From assembly GCA_024643365.1 (NCBI GenBank), contig JAHENC010000018.1, positions 1 through 64,000 of the forward strand: a stretch of 64,000 nt of DNA, given 5' to 3'. The notes below the pieces were generated by a model. The model saw only the letters and a program-made list of their open reading frames with translations. It made no database searches and was not told where the DNA came from. A program made the translations under genes and the position numbers. The stretch comes from Crocinitomicaceae bacterium. GTDB taxonomy: Bacteria; Bacteroidota; Bacteroidia; Flavobacteriales_D; Crocinitomicaceae. Each line of letters opens with the position of its first letter. Position 1 is the stretch's first letter. Shown piece after piece: positions 9,986-17,212 of the stretch.

Positions 9986-12430
9986 TCAATACAAACTCGG
10001 AAACTTCGCCGGTTCTGCCTCATGCATCATCGCGTAGACTTTTTCAATGATGTCGTCGATGCTTGGTTTGGAGAAGTAATCACCGTCGGAACCGTAAGCT
10101 GGACGATGGTCTTTCGAGCTCAAGGTTTCCGGTGCCGAGTCGAGGTGATAGTAGCCTTTTTGTTCTACCAAGATTTTATCCAACATGAATCCAGTTGCTC
10201 CACTGCTGACGTCTTCATCAACGATGAGTAAACGATTCGTTTTCGCAAGTGAATCACTGATCATGTGTTCGATGTCGAATGGCAACAAGGTTTGAACGTC
10301 AATTAATTCGACGGATATACCCATGTGCTCCAATTGCTGCGCTGCTACTTCGCAAAGGTTGAAGGTAGAACCGTAAGAAACCAATGTTAAATCTTTTCCT
10401 TCTTTCACGATTTCCGGCATTCCTAATGCTTCAGTGAAGGTTCCGAAGTTAATCGGCATGCGCTCTTTCGTGCGGTAACCGTTCAATGGTTCAATGACCA
10501 ATGCTGGTTCGTCTGCTTGTAACAAAGTATTGTAGAATCCTGCGGCTTTCGTCATGTTTCTTGGAACACAAACGTGAATACCACGAATCGAATTGACAAT
10601 CATTCCCATTGGGGAACCACTGTGCCAGATTCCTTCCAAACGATGTCCACGTGTGGAAACAATCAACGGTGCTTTTTGTCCACCTTTGGTGCGGTACTGT
10701 ACCGTTGCTAAATCGTCGGACATAATTTGAATCGCGTACAACAAATAATCCAAGTACTGAATCTCTGCAATTGGACGCAATCCACGCATCGCCATACCAA
10801 TTCCCTGACCGATAATCGTGCACTCGCGAATTCCGGTGTCCGAAACGCGTATTTCGCCAAACTGCTCTTGTAATCCTTCCAATGATTGATTAACACCACC
10901 AATTTTTCCAGCATCTTCTCCGAAGACAAGAACTTCTGGACGACTCTCTAGAATCGTGCGGTAGTTTTCACGGAGAATGATGCGACCGTCTTCCATTTGA
11001 ACATCATCCGCATATTTTGGAGCCACTGCAGGAACATTCATCGCTGAATGTGCAGATTGTGAATGCAAATGTGAACTGTAACGATCGAAGTTCCCGGAAA
11101 TCATGCTTTGAATCCAGTTTCCTAACGTTTTTTTCGAGGAAATTTGCTCCTCCCGAACTTGACGCAATACTTTGCGCGCCAAGGTCAATAAGTCACGACG
11201 AATTGGTTCTTTTTCTTTTTCAAGTGCTTCAATGTCCTTTTGAATAAAAACGGACTGCGAACTTTCCGCTGCCACTGTTTTTAACACAGAAACTAAATCC
11301 GCTTGATCTTGTTTCATGCTATCCGTGAAACGCGACCATGCGGTATTTTTGGAGCTGCGAACCATCTCTTTCGCTGCTGCTTGTATCGTATTTAATTCTT
11401 CCTCCGATGCTATCGCCATTCCTTTTCCTTCGAAGGAAAGAATCCATTCTTTGAATTTATGGATGCAATCAAAAGTCGTTTCCCATTCCAAACGCTCCGC
11501 TGATTTGTAGCGCTCATGAGATCCAGAAGTGGAGTGTCCTTGCGGTTGATTCACTTCTTTCACGTGTACTAGTACCGGAATGTGTTCCTCGCGTGCTAAT
11601 TTCACCGCTTTTTCGTAGGTTTCACACAAATGTGCGTAATCCCATCCTTTGGTGATGAAGATCTCGTATCCAGGTTTGTCCGCAGTGCGTTGCATTCCTG
11701 ATAAAGCGTCGGAAATACTTCCTTTCGTTGTTTGTAATTCTCTTGGAACTGAAATCCCGTAGCCATCGTCCCAAACGGACATCACCATGGGAACTTGCAA
11801 AACACCTGCTGCATTGATCGATTCCCAGAAAGGACCTTCACTCGTAGAGGCATCGCCAATTGTTCCAAATGCTACTTCGTTTCCACCGTTGGTAAATTTC
11901 TCAAAGGCAGGATTCGATTTCAATGCTTCTTGTTGACGGTATACTTTCGATGCTTGCGCTAATCCAACCAAACGTGGCATTTGTCCGGCAGTTGGAGAAA
12001 TATCCGCAGAGCTGTTTTTCTGCATCATCAAATTTTTCCATTCTCCGTTGGCATCCAAGTTACGTGTGGAATAGTGCCCACCCATTTGACGTCCAGCAGA
12101 TTGTGGTTCGATGTCTACATCCGTGTGTGCATACAATCCAGCAAAATATTGTTCCACCGTTAATTCACCAATCGCCATCATGATGGTTTGATCGCGGTAG
12201 TAACCAGAACGGAAATCACCATTCTGAAACTGTTTTGCTAATGCAATTTGCGCGAGCTCTTTTCCATCTCCGAAAATTCCAAATTTCGCTTTACCAGTAA
12301 GAACTTCCTTTCTTCCAAGAAGGGATGCTTCGCGGGATTCACAAGCCAATTGATAGTCAGCAAGTACCTGTTTTTTGAATGCTTCAAAATCCATTTGGTC
12401 TTGCGTGTTAGGTGCTTTTTCTTTTGCCAT
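9986..12430 (-). CDS. 2-oxoacid dehydrogenase E1 component, alpha and beta subunits fused
   Basis: An 814 aa thiamine-diphosphate enzyme that decarboxylates branched-chain or related 2-oxoacids and passes the acyl group to an E2 lipoyl protein. The N-terminal half (about 1-420) is the E1 alpha fold with the diphosphate-binding segment GDASTSEG near residue 216 and WDDGYGISVP after it; the usual Asn-Gly of this motif is Asp-Gly here. The C-terminal half (about 475-814) is the transketolase-like beta fold (VFGEDAGKIGGVNQ, DTGIRECTIIGQGIGMAMRG). Fused E1 proteins of this size are common in Bacteroidota, so this is not an assembly artefact. E2 and E3 are not in the window. Substrate is inferred as branched-chain oxoacids, with pyruvate as alternative. 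Confidence 0.9.
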   Translation of the reverse strand: MAKEKAPNTQDQMDFEAFKKQVLADYQLACESREASLLGRKEVLTGKAKFGIFGDGKELAQIALAKQFQNGDFRSGYYRDQTIMMAIGELTVEQYFAGLYAHTDVDIEPQSAGRQMGGHYSTRNLDANGEWKNLMMQKNSSADISPTAGQMPRLVGLAQASKVYRQQEALKSNPAFEKFTNGGNEVAFGTIGDASTSEGPFWESINAAGVLQVPMVMSVWDDGYGISVPRELQTTKGSISDALSGMQRTADKPGYEIFITKGWDYAHLCETYEKAVKLAREEHIPVLVHVKEVNQPQGHSTSGSHERYKSAERLEWETTFDCIHKFKEWILSFEGKGMAIASEEELNTIQAAAKEMVRSSKNTAWSRFTDSMKQDQADLVSVLKTVAAESSQSVFIQKDIEALEKEKEPIRRDLLTLARKVLRQVREEQISSKKTLGNWIQSMISGNFDRYSSHLHSQSAHSAMNVPAVAPKYADDVQMEDGRIILRENYRTILESRPEVLVFGEDAGKIGGVNQSLEGLQEQFGEIRVSDTGIRECTIIGQGIGMAMRGLRPIAEIQYLDYLLYAIQIMSDDLATVQYRTKGGQKAPLIVSTRGHRLEGIWHSGSPMGMIVNSIRGIHVCVPRNMTKAAGFYNTLLQADEPALVIEPLNGYRTKERMPINFGTFTEALGMPEIVKEGKDLTLVSYGSTFNLCEVAAQQLEHMGISVELIDVQTLLPFDIEHMISDSLAKTNRLLIVDEDVSSGATGFMLDKILVEQKGYYHLDSAPETLSSKDHRPAYGSDGDYFSKPSIDDIIEKVYAMMHEAEPAKFPSLY

Positions 12431-12449
12431 TGTTGATTGTAATCGTATG

Positions 12450-12457
12450 CAAATATA
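12450..12457 (-). promoter_or_regulatory. -7 promoter element of the E1 gene
   Basis: TATATTTG on the minus strand matches the Bacteroidota -7 consensus TAnnTTTG, 19 bases before the ATG at 12430. No clear -33 TTG at standard spacing was seen. Confidence 0.6.
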
Positions 12458-12508
12458 AGGAAAAGCAACGGCGTTTTTATATGGAATTTTTTAGCATTTT
12501 TGTGGAGC

Positions 12509-12516
12509 TATTTTTG
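12509..12516 (+). promoter_or_regulatory. -7 promoter element of cutC
   Basis: TATTTTTG matches TAnnTTTG and ends only 4 bases before the cutC ATG, implying a very short or absent leader if used. Confidence 0.5.
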
Positions 12517-12520
12517 ACCT

Positions 12521-13228
12521 ATGAAATTAGAATTGTGTGCCGCTTCTATCGAAGCAATAACGTTAGCGAAATCACTTGATTTTGACCGCATTGAATTGTG
12601 TCAGAATTTGGAGCAGGGTGGACTCACGCCCTCTGCGGGGATGATCACGTATGCCTTGGATTATGGAATCGATACGCATGTGTTGATACGTCCAAGAGCA
12701 GGTGGATTTTGTTACAGTCCAGAAGAAATCGCTGTGATGGAACGAGACTTGGCTTTTTGTCAGCAGGCAGGTGTACAAGGAGTCGTGGTAGGAATTTTGA
12801 AGTCCAATTTCGATTTGGATTTCGAAGCATTAGCGACCTTGAAGCAGCAATTCCCTGATTTTGTTTGGACATTCCACCGCGCATTCGATGAAAGCATCGA
12901 TTGGAAACGCTCGATGGATCACTTAATCAAATTGGGATTCCATCGGATTTTAACTTCCGGATTTGCCAGTCACGTGGACATCGGCTTACCGATTTTAAGT
13001 GAAATGAAACAATACGCAAATGGCCGTATCGAAATCATGGCGGGTGGCGGTGTAAACGCTGGCAACATTGCCAAAATTGCAAAAGGAGCAGAGCCGGATG
13101 CGATTCACTTTTCAGGAACGAGCAAAGTGCTATTGGACGAAGATTCTGCCTTTTCTGAAACCATCCTGAAAGTAGAAGAACAACGTGTTCAACGCATCTT
13201 GGATGCAGTGCGCGGCGTACTCAAATAG
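12521..13228 (+). CDS. cutC: CutC family protein (copper homeostasis)
   Basis: A 235 aa cytoplasmic TIM-barrel protein of the CutC family, historically linked to copper tolerance in E. coli, although the biochemical role is unsettled. Family signatures are visible: [13 protein letters not shown] at the start, [44 protein letters not shown] and the glycine-rich [12 protein letters not shown] near residue 170. Length is close to the usual 240-250 aa. It stands alone between the divergent E1 gene and a DEAD-box helicase 85 bases downstream. No copper-related neighbours are present. Confidence 0.93.
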   Translation: MKLELCAASIEAITLAKSLDFDRIELCQNLEQGGLTPSAGMITYALDYGIDTHVLIRPRAGGFCYSPEEIAVMERDLAFCQQAGVQGVVVGILKSNFDLDFEALATLKQQFPDFVWTFHRAFDESIDWKRSMDHLIKLGFHRILTSGFASHVDIGLPILSEMKQYANGRIEIMAGGGVNAGNIAKIAKGAEPDAIHFSGTSKVLLDEDSAFSETILKVEEQRVQRILDAVRGVLK

Positions 13229-13248
13229 ATTATCCGGTTTATTTGCTG

Positions 13249-13256
13249 TACCTTTG
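13249..13256 (+). promoter_or_regulatory. -7 promoter element of the DEAD-box helicase gene
   Basis: TACCTTTG matches TAnnTTTG, 57 bases before the ATG at 13314, in the gap after cutC. Confidence 0.6.
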
Positions 13257-13313
13257 TACAAATCCTGGGTCAATCATTACTTTATTTGTTCAACCGTAGG
13301 ATTGAATAATTAT

Positions 13314-14450
13314 ATGAAATTTAATGAATTAAATCTTTTAGAGCCGATTTTAAACGCTCTTACCAAACAAGGTTATACCGAACCAACTCCCATCCAACAA
13401 CAAGCAATACCATACGTTCTCGAAGGAAGAGATGTCATGGGCTGTGCGCAAACTGGAACCGGAAAAACAGCGGCATTTGCCATTCCAATCATTCAACGCA
13501 TTCACGCATCCAAGCAAACGGATAACTCGAATAAAATTAGAGCCTTAATTGTGACGCCAACGCGCGAATTAGCGATACAAATTGAAGAAAGTTTCAAGAA
13601 TTACGGAAGTGAATTGAAATTGCGATACACCGTTATTTTTGGTGGAGTAAATCAGTCACAACAAGTGAACCGTTTGAAAAATGGGGTAGACGTATTGATT
13701 GCTACACCTGGACGCTTATTGGACTTGCAACAACAAGGATTTATCAAGTTAGGAAACTTAGAGATTTTTGTATTGGATGAAGCCGATCGTATGTTAGACA
13801 TGGGATTCATTCACGACGTGAAGAAAATCATCAAAATGATTCCAGCAAAACGTCAAACCTTGTTTTTCTCTGCAACGATGCCGAAAGAGATTACCTCTTT
13901 AGCGAATTCGATTTTAACAGATCCTGTGAAAGTGGAAGTGAATCCAGTTTCATCGACTGCGGAAATGATCGAGCAAGCCTTGTACTACGTGGATACACCA
14001 GCGAAAAAAGATTTATTGGTACACGTATTAAAAGAAACGAAAGCACCGAGTGTCTTGGTTTTCTCACGCACGAAACACGGAGCGGACAAAATTGTGAAGT
14101 TGTTAGCAAAAAACAAAGTCACAGCGGAAGCCATTCACGGAAACAAATCACAAAATGCCCGTCAACGCGCCTTATCTAATTTCAAGGATAAAACGTCTCG
14201 TGTATTAGTTGCTACAGACATTGCTGCACGTGGAATTGACATCGATGAGTTATCGTTTGTGATCAACTACGACATTCCAAACATTCCTGAAACGTATGTG
14301 CACCGCATTGGTCGTACGGGACGCGCAGGAGCATCTGGAATTGCAGTATCATTCTGTGACAAAGAAGAACGCAAGTACATTCGCGACATTCAAAAATTGA
14401 TTTCCTTGGAGATTCCAGTGGTGAACAATCACCCGTTTGCGAGTCGCTAA
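13314..14450 (+). CDS. DEAD-box ATP-dependent RNA helicase, short RhlE-like form
   Basis: A 378 aa ATP-dependent RNA helicase for RNA unwinding in the cytoplasm. The full motif set is present: Q motif ([10 protein letters not shown]), motif [26 protein letters not shown], and HRIGRTGR at the end of the second RecA domain. It stops soon after the core, without the basic tail of longer RhlE proteins. ATG 13314 is chosen because MKFNEL is where the Q-motif region normally begins. An upstream in-frame start would overlap cutC and lie before the promoter octamer. A strong terminator follows. Confidence 0.95.
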   Translation: MKFNELNLLEPILNALTKQGYTEPTPIQQQAIPYVLEGRDVMGCAQTGTGKTAAFAIPIIQRIHASKQTDNSNKIRALIVTPTRELAIQIEESFKNYGSELKLRYTVIFGGVNQSQQVNRLKNGVDVLIATPGRLLDLQQQGFIKLGNLEIFVLDEADRMLDMGFIHDVKKIIKMIPAKRQTLFFSATMPKEITSLANSILTDPVKVEVNPVSSTAEMIEQALYYVDTPAKKDLLVHVLKETKAPSVLVFSRTKHGADKIVKLLAKNKVTAEAIHGNKSQNARQRALSNFKDKTSRVLVATDIAARGIDIDELSFVINYDIPNIPETYVHRIGRTGRAGASGIAVSFCDKEERKYIRDIQKLISLEIPVVNNHPFASR

Positions 14451-14464
14451 TGAGAACTTTATAG

Positions 14465-14505
14465 AAAATAAAAAAGGAGCTTGAAAAAGCTCCTTTTTTT
14501 ATGGT
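14465..14505 (+). terminator. Terminator after the DEAD-box helicase, 41-bp duplicate copy 1
   Basis: The hairpin AAAAGGAGC-TTGAAAAA-GCTCCTTTT has a T run. A 41-base stretch including flanks is identical to 15812-15852. Confidence 0.92.
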
Positions 14506-14545
14506 CTTTGATTTAAAAAACTAGGTTTAATTGGCTTTTAGGTCA

Positions 14546-15241
14546 CTAACGAAACTGGTAGGCAATTCCAATTTGTGCGTTCACGTAAAAGCTCGAAAAG
14601 TTTCCTTTTGGAGATATCGCCACTCCATAAGAATTTACCCCACCAGGATTACTGAGTGAAATCGTTGAGCCCAAGGTGTAGCGCAATGATTTCCCTGATT
14701 TCAAGGTTTGCACTTTCGCAAGTTCTATGGAACCAAGTAGCACAAAACGATTGAAAGCAGGATTGTTTTTCGTTAAACGAATAAAATCAAAATAACCATC
14801 ACTCGTTTTATAATTTTCGAAGGAAACACAAAGGAATGTTGGGGTTAAGTATGCGCCAATTTCTAATCCTAAAGGTAAGCGCCTATGGAAACCCAGCATC
14901 AGTTGCGCATGAAACATACGGTTCGAATAGTTCACATAATTCATCTGCCACAACGAAGAATCAATATAGTTTGGAGATGAAAAATTTTGGTATTTGACAT
15001 TTGTAAACTGCAGTTGAGTCCCAATAGAAAGCACATTCTTTTTCCAGTTTTTGCGCAGAATAATGTTTGCAGCATGCGCACTGCCTACGCGATAATCATG
15101 TACATATCCAACATTTGTGATACTTGGGTTATAGATAGTGGCAACGCCAATTTTTATTCCGGCTTCTAATTGAAAAGAGGTTTGACTATTCGTTCTCCCT
15201 GCCAAAATCAATAAAAATAAAAACAATGTAATACGCTTCAT
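14546..15241 (-). CDS. Predicted outer-membrane beta-barrel protein, unknown function
   Basis: A 231 aa protein with a signal peptide (MKRITLFLFLLILAGRTNSQ). The rest alternates hydrophobic and polar residues with many aromatic and glycine residues and ends YVNAQIGIAYQFR, with an aromatic near the C-terminus, as in small outer-membrane barrels. No named family was recognised. It is separated by only 9 bases from the lipoprotein gene upstream on the same strand (15251-15625), so the two are probably one transcription unit. Function is not known. Confidence 0.7.
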   Translation of the reverse strand: MKRITLFLFLLILAGRTNSQTSFQLEAGIKIGVATIYNPSITNVGYVHDYRVGSAHAANIILRKNWKKNVLSIGTQLQFTNVKYQNFSSPNYIDSSLWQMNYVNYSNRMFHAQLMLGFHRRLPLGLEIGAYLTPTFLCVSFENYKTSDGYFDFIRLTKNNPAFNRFVLLGSIELAKVQTLKSGKSLRYTLGSTISLSNPGGVNSYGVAISPKGNFSSFYVNAQIGIAYQFR

Positions 15242-15250
15242 ATCTTGTAT

Positions 15251-15625
15251 TTAGTTTAAAACCCATTTCAAATCGCGATATTCACCACCTAAAAGTTTAA
15301 TGCAAACTCCAGTGATTTCTATTTTTTTATATTTATTTATCTTCAATTCACCTGTAAATGTCGATTCGCGGGTTTGCATATTTCTCCAATCCTTTATAAC
15401 TCCATGAAGATGCGTTTTATCATCAAAAAATAAGGTGTCTGTTTCGTCTGATTTTAAAATAAGAAAATCCTTGTTTCGCTCTACTAATTTATACATTTGG
15501 AATATTGATTCAGTGACATTTCCATTTTCATCGTATACGGTTAAGTTATATGGATGCAATTGCTTTTGGTATTGCAACTCGCAACTAGCGAGTATTAAGA
15601 CGGTGAGGAAAAGAATTGTTTTCAT
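15251..15625 (-). CDS. Small predicted lipoprotein, unknown function
   Basis: A 124 aa protein beginning MKTILFLTVLILASC, a clear lipobox with Cys at position 15, so probably a lipid-anchored envelope protein. The mature part (ELQYQKQLHPYNLTVYDENG) is polar and predicted beta-rich; no family was recognised. ATG 15625 is chosen over an in-frame TTG at 15670 because it places the signal peptide at the start. Upstream is a perfect -7 octamer preceded by sixteen A residues on this strand. The barrel gene 14546-15241 follows 9 bases after the stop. Confidence 0.75.
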   Translation of the reverse strand: MKTILFLTVLILASCELQYQKQLHPYNLTVYDENGNVTESIFQMYKLVERNKDFLILKSDETDTLFFDDKTHLHGVIKDWRNMQTRESTFTGELKINKYKKIEITGVCIKLLGGEYRDLKWVLN

Positions 15626-15702
15626 TGATTTATTGTTTTTGGCAACTATTTTTTCTAACAAGAACGTCAAAAAATCTCTAAAGCATTTAGTAACGCGCGT
15701 AA

Positions 15703-15726
15703 CAAATGTATTTTTTTTTTTTTTTT
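15703..15726 (-). promoter_or_regulatory. Promoter with a 16-A homopolymer next to the -7 element
   Basis: On the minus strand, TACATTTG (15710-15703) matches the -7 consensus and is directly preceded by sixteen A residues (T run 15711-15726 on the plus strand). This tract lies where the -33/-7 spacer would be, about 78 bases before the lipoprotein ATG. Confidence 0.55.
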
Positions 15727-15811
15727 GATTTTCAGTACTTTAAGATAAAAAAAATCAAAAACATGGCAGGCATTGTTCTCAATGCAATCAAACATAATTT
15801 GATTTTCGTCT

Positions 15812-15852
15812 AAAATAAAAAAGGAGCTTGAAAAAGCTCCTTTTTTTATGGT
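15812..15852 (-). terminator. Terminator of the alpha-oxoamine synthase gene, 41-bp duplicate copy 2
   Basis: The same hairpin and flanks as 14465-14505, 41 identical bases, 17 bases beyond the stop of the minus-strand gene at 15870. The region 15727-15811 has no other recognisable feature. Confidence 0.88.
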
Positions 15853-15869
15853 GTCATTTTTGGTTTGAA

Positions 15870-17117
15870 TTAAACCGCTGCAATTTTATCTGAAACGTAT
15901 TCTCCAGCTTTCAACTTACCAACGATTTTAGAGAAACACTCGATGGTGTATCTTACGTCTTCTAAAGTGTGTGTTGCGGTTGGAATCAAACGTAGAATAA
16001 TCATTCCTTTTGGTACAACTGGGTATACAACCATCGAACAGAACACATTGTAGTTCTCACGTAAGTCGTAAATCAAGTTTGTTGATTCTGGAATGGATCC
16101 ATTCAAGTAAACAGGAGTCACACATGTGTTTGTTGGACCAATTTCGAATCCAGCATCTGTTAATCCTTTTTGTAAAGCTTCAGTGATTTCCCACAATTTC
16201 GCTTTGTATTCAGGATGATTTCTCATCAACTCCAAACGCTTCAACAATCCAACAACCAATGGCATTGGCATTGCTTTCGCGAAAATTTGTGAACGCATGT
16301 TGTAACGTAAGTATTCCACCACTTGCTCATCTGATGAAATGAATCCACCGATCAACGCAAAGGATTTCGCGAAGGTACCGAAGTAAATATCGATTCCGTC
16401 TTGACATCCTTGCTCTTCTCCTGTTCCACCACCAGTTGCTCCAAGTGTACCGATACCATGCGCATCATCCACGAACAAACGGAAGTTGTATTTTTGTTTT
16501 AAATCAACGATTTCTTTAATGATACCTTGGTCTCCACGCATTCCGAAAACACCTTCTGTAATGACCAAAATCGCACCACCTGTTTCAGCTGCTAATTTCG
16601 TTGCACGTTGCAATTGTTTTTCACAATCTTCTAAATCATTGTGTTTGAAAACGAAACGTTTCCCCATGTGTAAGCGCACACCATCAAGGATACATGCGTG
16701 AGATTCAGCGTCATAAACAATCACATCGTGACGATCTACCAAACAGTCAATTGCAGAAACAACCGCTTGATAACCGAAGTTACAAAGGATCGTACTTTCT
16801 TTATTGACAAATGCTGATAATTCACGCTCTAATTGTTCGTGGTAATCAGAGTTTCCACTCATCATACGTGCGCCCATTGGTGATCCAAGTCCGAACTCAG
16901 CTGCTGCCTCTCCGTCTACTTTTCTCACTTCTGGATGATCAGCCAATCCCAAATAATTGTTCAAAGACCAGTTCAAACGTGTTTTACCACGGAAAATCAT
17001 GTGAGGACCGATAGGACCTTCTAACTTAGGAAAGGTAAAATATCCATGAGATTCTTTCGCGTGTTGTCCAATAGGTCCGCGATTCGCCTGAATTTTTTCG
17101 AAAATATCTGCTGACAT
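15870..17117 (-). CDS. PLP-dependent alpha-oxoamine synthase (serine palmitoyltransferase or cysteate acyltransferase type)
   Basis: A 415 aa cytoplasmic enzyme of the family that condenses an amino acid with an acyl-thioester, which includes 2-amino-3-ketobutyrate CoA ligase, serine palmitoyltransferase and cysteate acyltransferase. Signatures: SLNNYLGLADHPEV near residue 50, GSPMGARMMSGN, FVDDAHGIGTLG with the PLP-interacting Asp and His, and the Schiff-base lysine in TFAKSFALIGG near residue 247. The gene stands alone, without tdh, which argues against threonine degradation. In Bacteroidota, the sphingolipid or sulfonolipid (capnine) first step is the likely role, but the substrate cannot be decided from sequence alone. 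It is preceded by a -7 octamer and followed by a strong terminator. Confidence 0.85.
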   Translation of the reverse strand: MSADIFEKIQANRGPIGQHAKESHGYFTFPKLEGPIGPHMIFRGKTRLNWSLNNYLGLADHPEVRKVDGEAAAEFGLGSPMGARMMSGNSDYHEQLERELSAFVNKESTILCNFGYQAVVSAIDCLVDRHDVIVYDAESHACILDGVRLHMGKRFVFKHNDLEDCEKQLQRATKLAAETGGAILVITEGVFGMRGDQGIIKEIVDLKQKYNFRLFVDDAHGIGTLGATGGGTGEEQGCQDGIDIYFGTFAKSFALIGGFISSDEQVVEYLRYNMRSQIFAKAMPMPLVVGLLKRLELMRNHPEYKAKLWEITEALQKGLTDAGFEIGPTNTCVTPVYLNGSIPESTNLIYDLRENYNVFCSMVVYPVVPKGMIILRLIPTATHTLEDVRYTIECFSKIVGKLKAGEYVSDKIAAV

Positions 17118-17133
17118 GTTATGTATTTTTATG

Positions 17134-17141
17134 CAAAGTTA
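17134..17141 (-). promoter_or_regulatory. -7 promoter element of the alpha-oxoamine synthase gene
   Basis: TAACTTTG on the minus strand matches TAnnTTTG, 16 bases before the ATG at 17117. Confidence 0.6.
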
Positions 17142-17212
17142 AAGGATTATAGCTATGTGTATTCTGGACGCTTTGTATTTTATCAACAGATAAATGCACA
17201 ATTCTCCGGTTC

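Noticed and set aside
9785-10023. Overlapping minus-strand reading frames rich in Ser, Leu and Arg over the GA repeat
   Set aside because: They are by-products of the GA-rich tandem repeat, overlap sppA and the E1 gene, and lack any family feature.
9986-12430. Two E1 genes joined by an assembly or sequencing error
   Set aside because: Fused E1 alpha/beta proteins of this length are usual in Bacteroidota and the linker is open and free of start signals.
13185-13313. Upstream start of the small DEAD-box helicase overlapping cutC
   Set aside because: The first 43 residues are unlike the family and lie before the promoter octamer; ATG 13314 gives the usual start.
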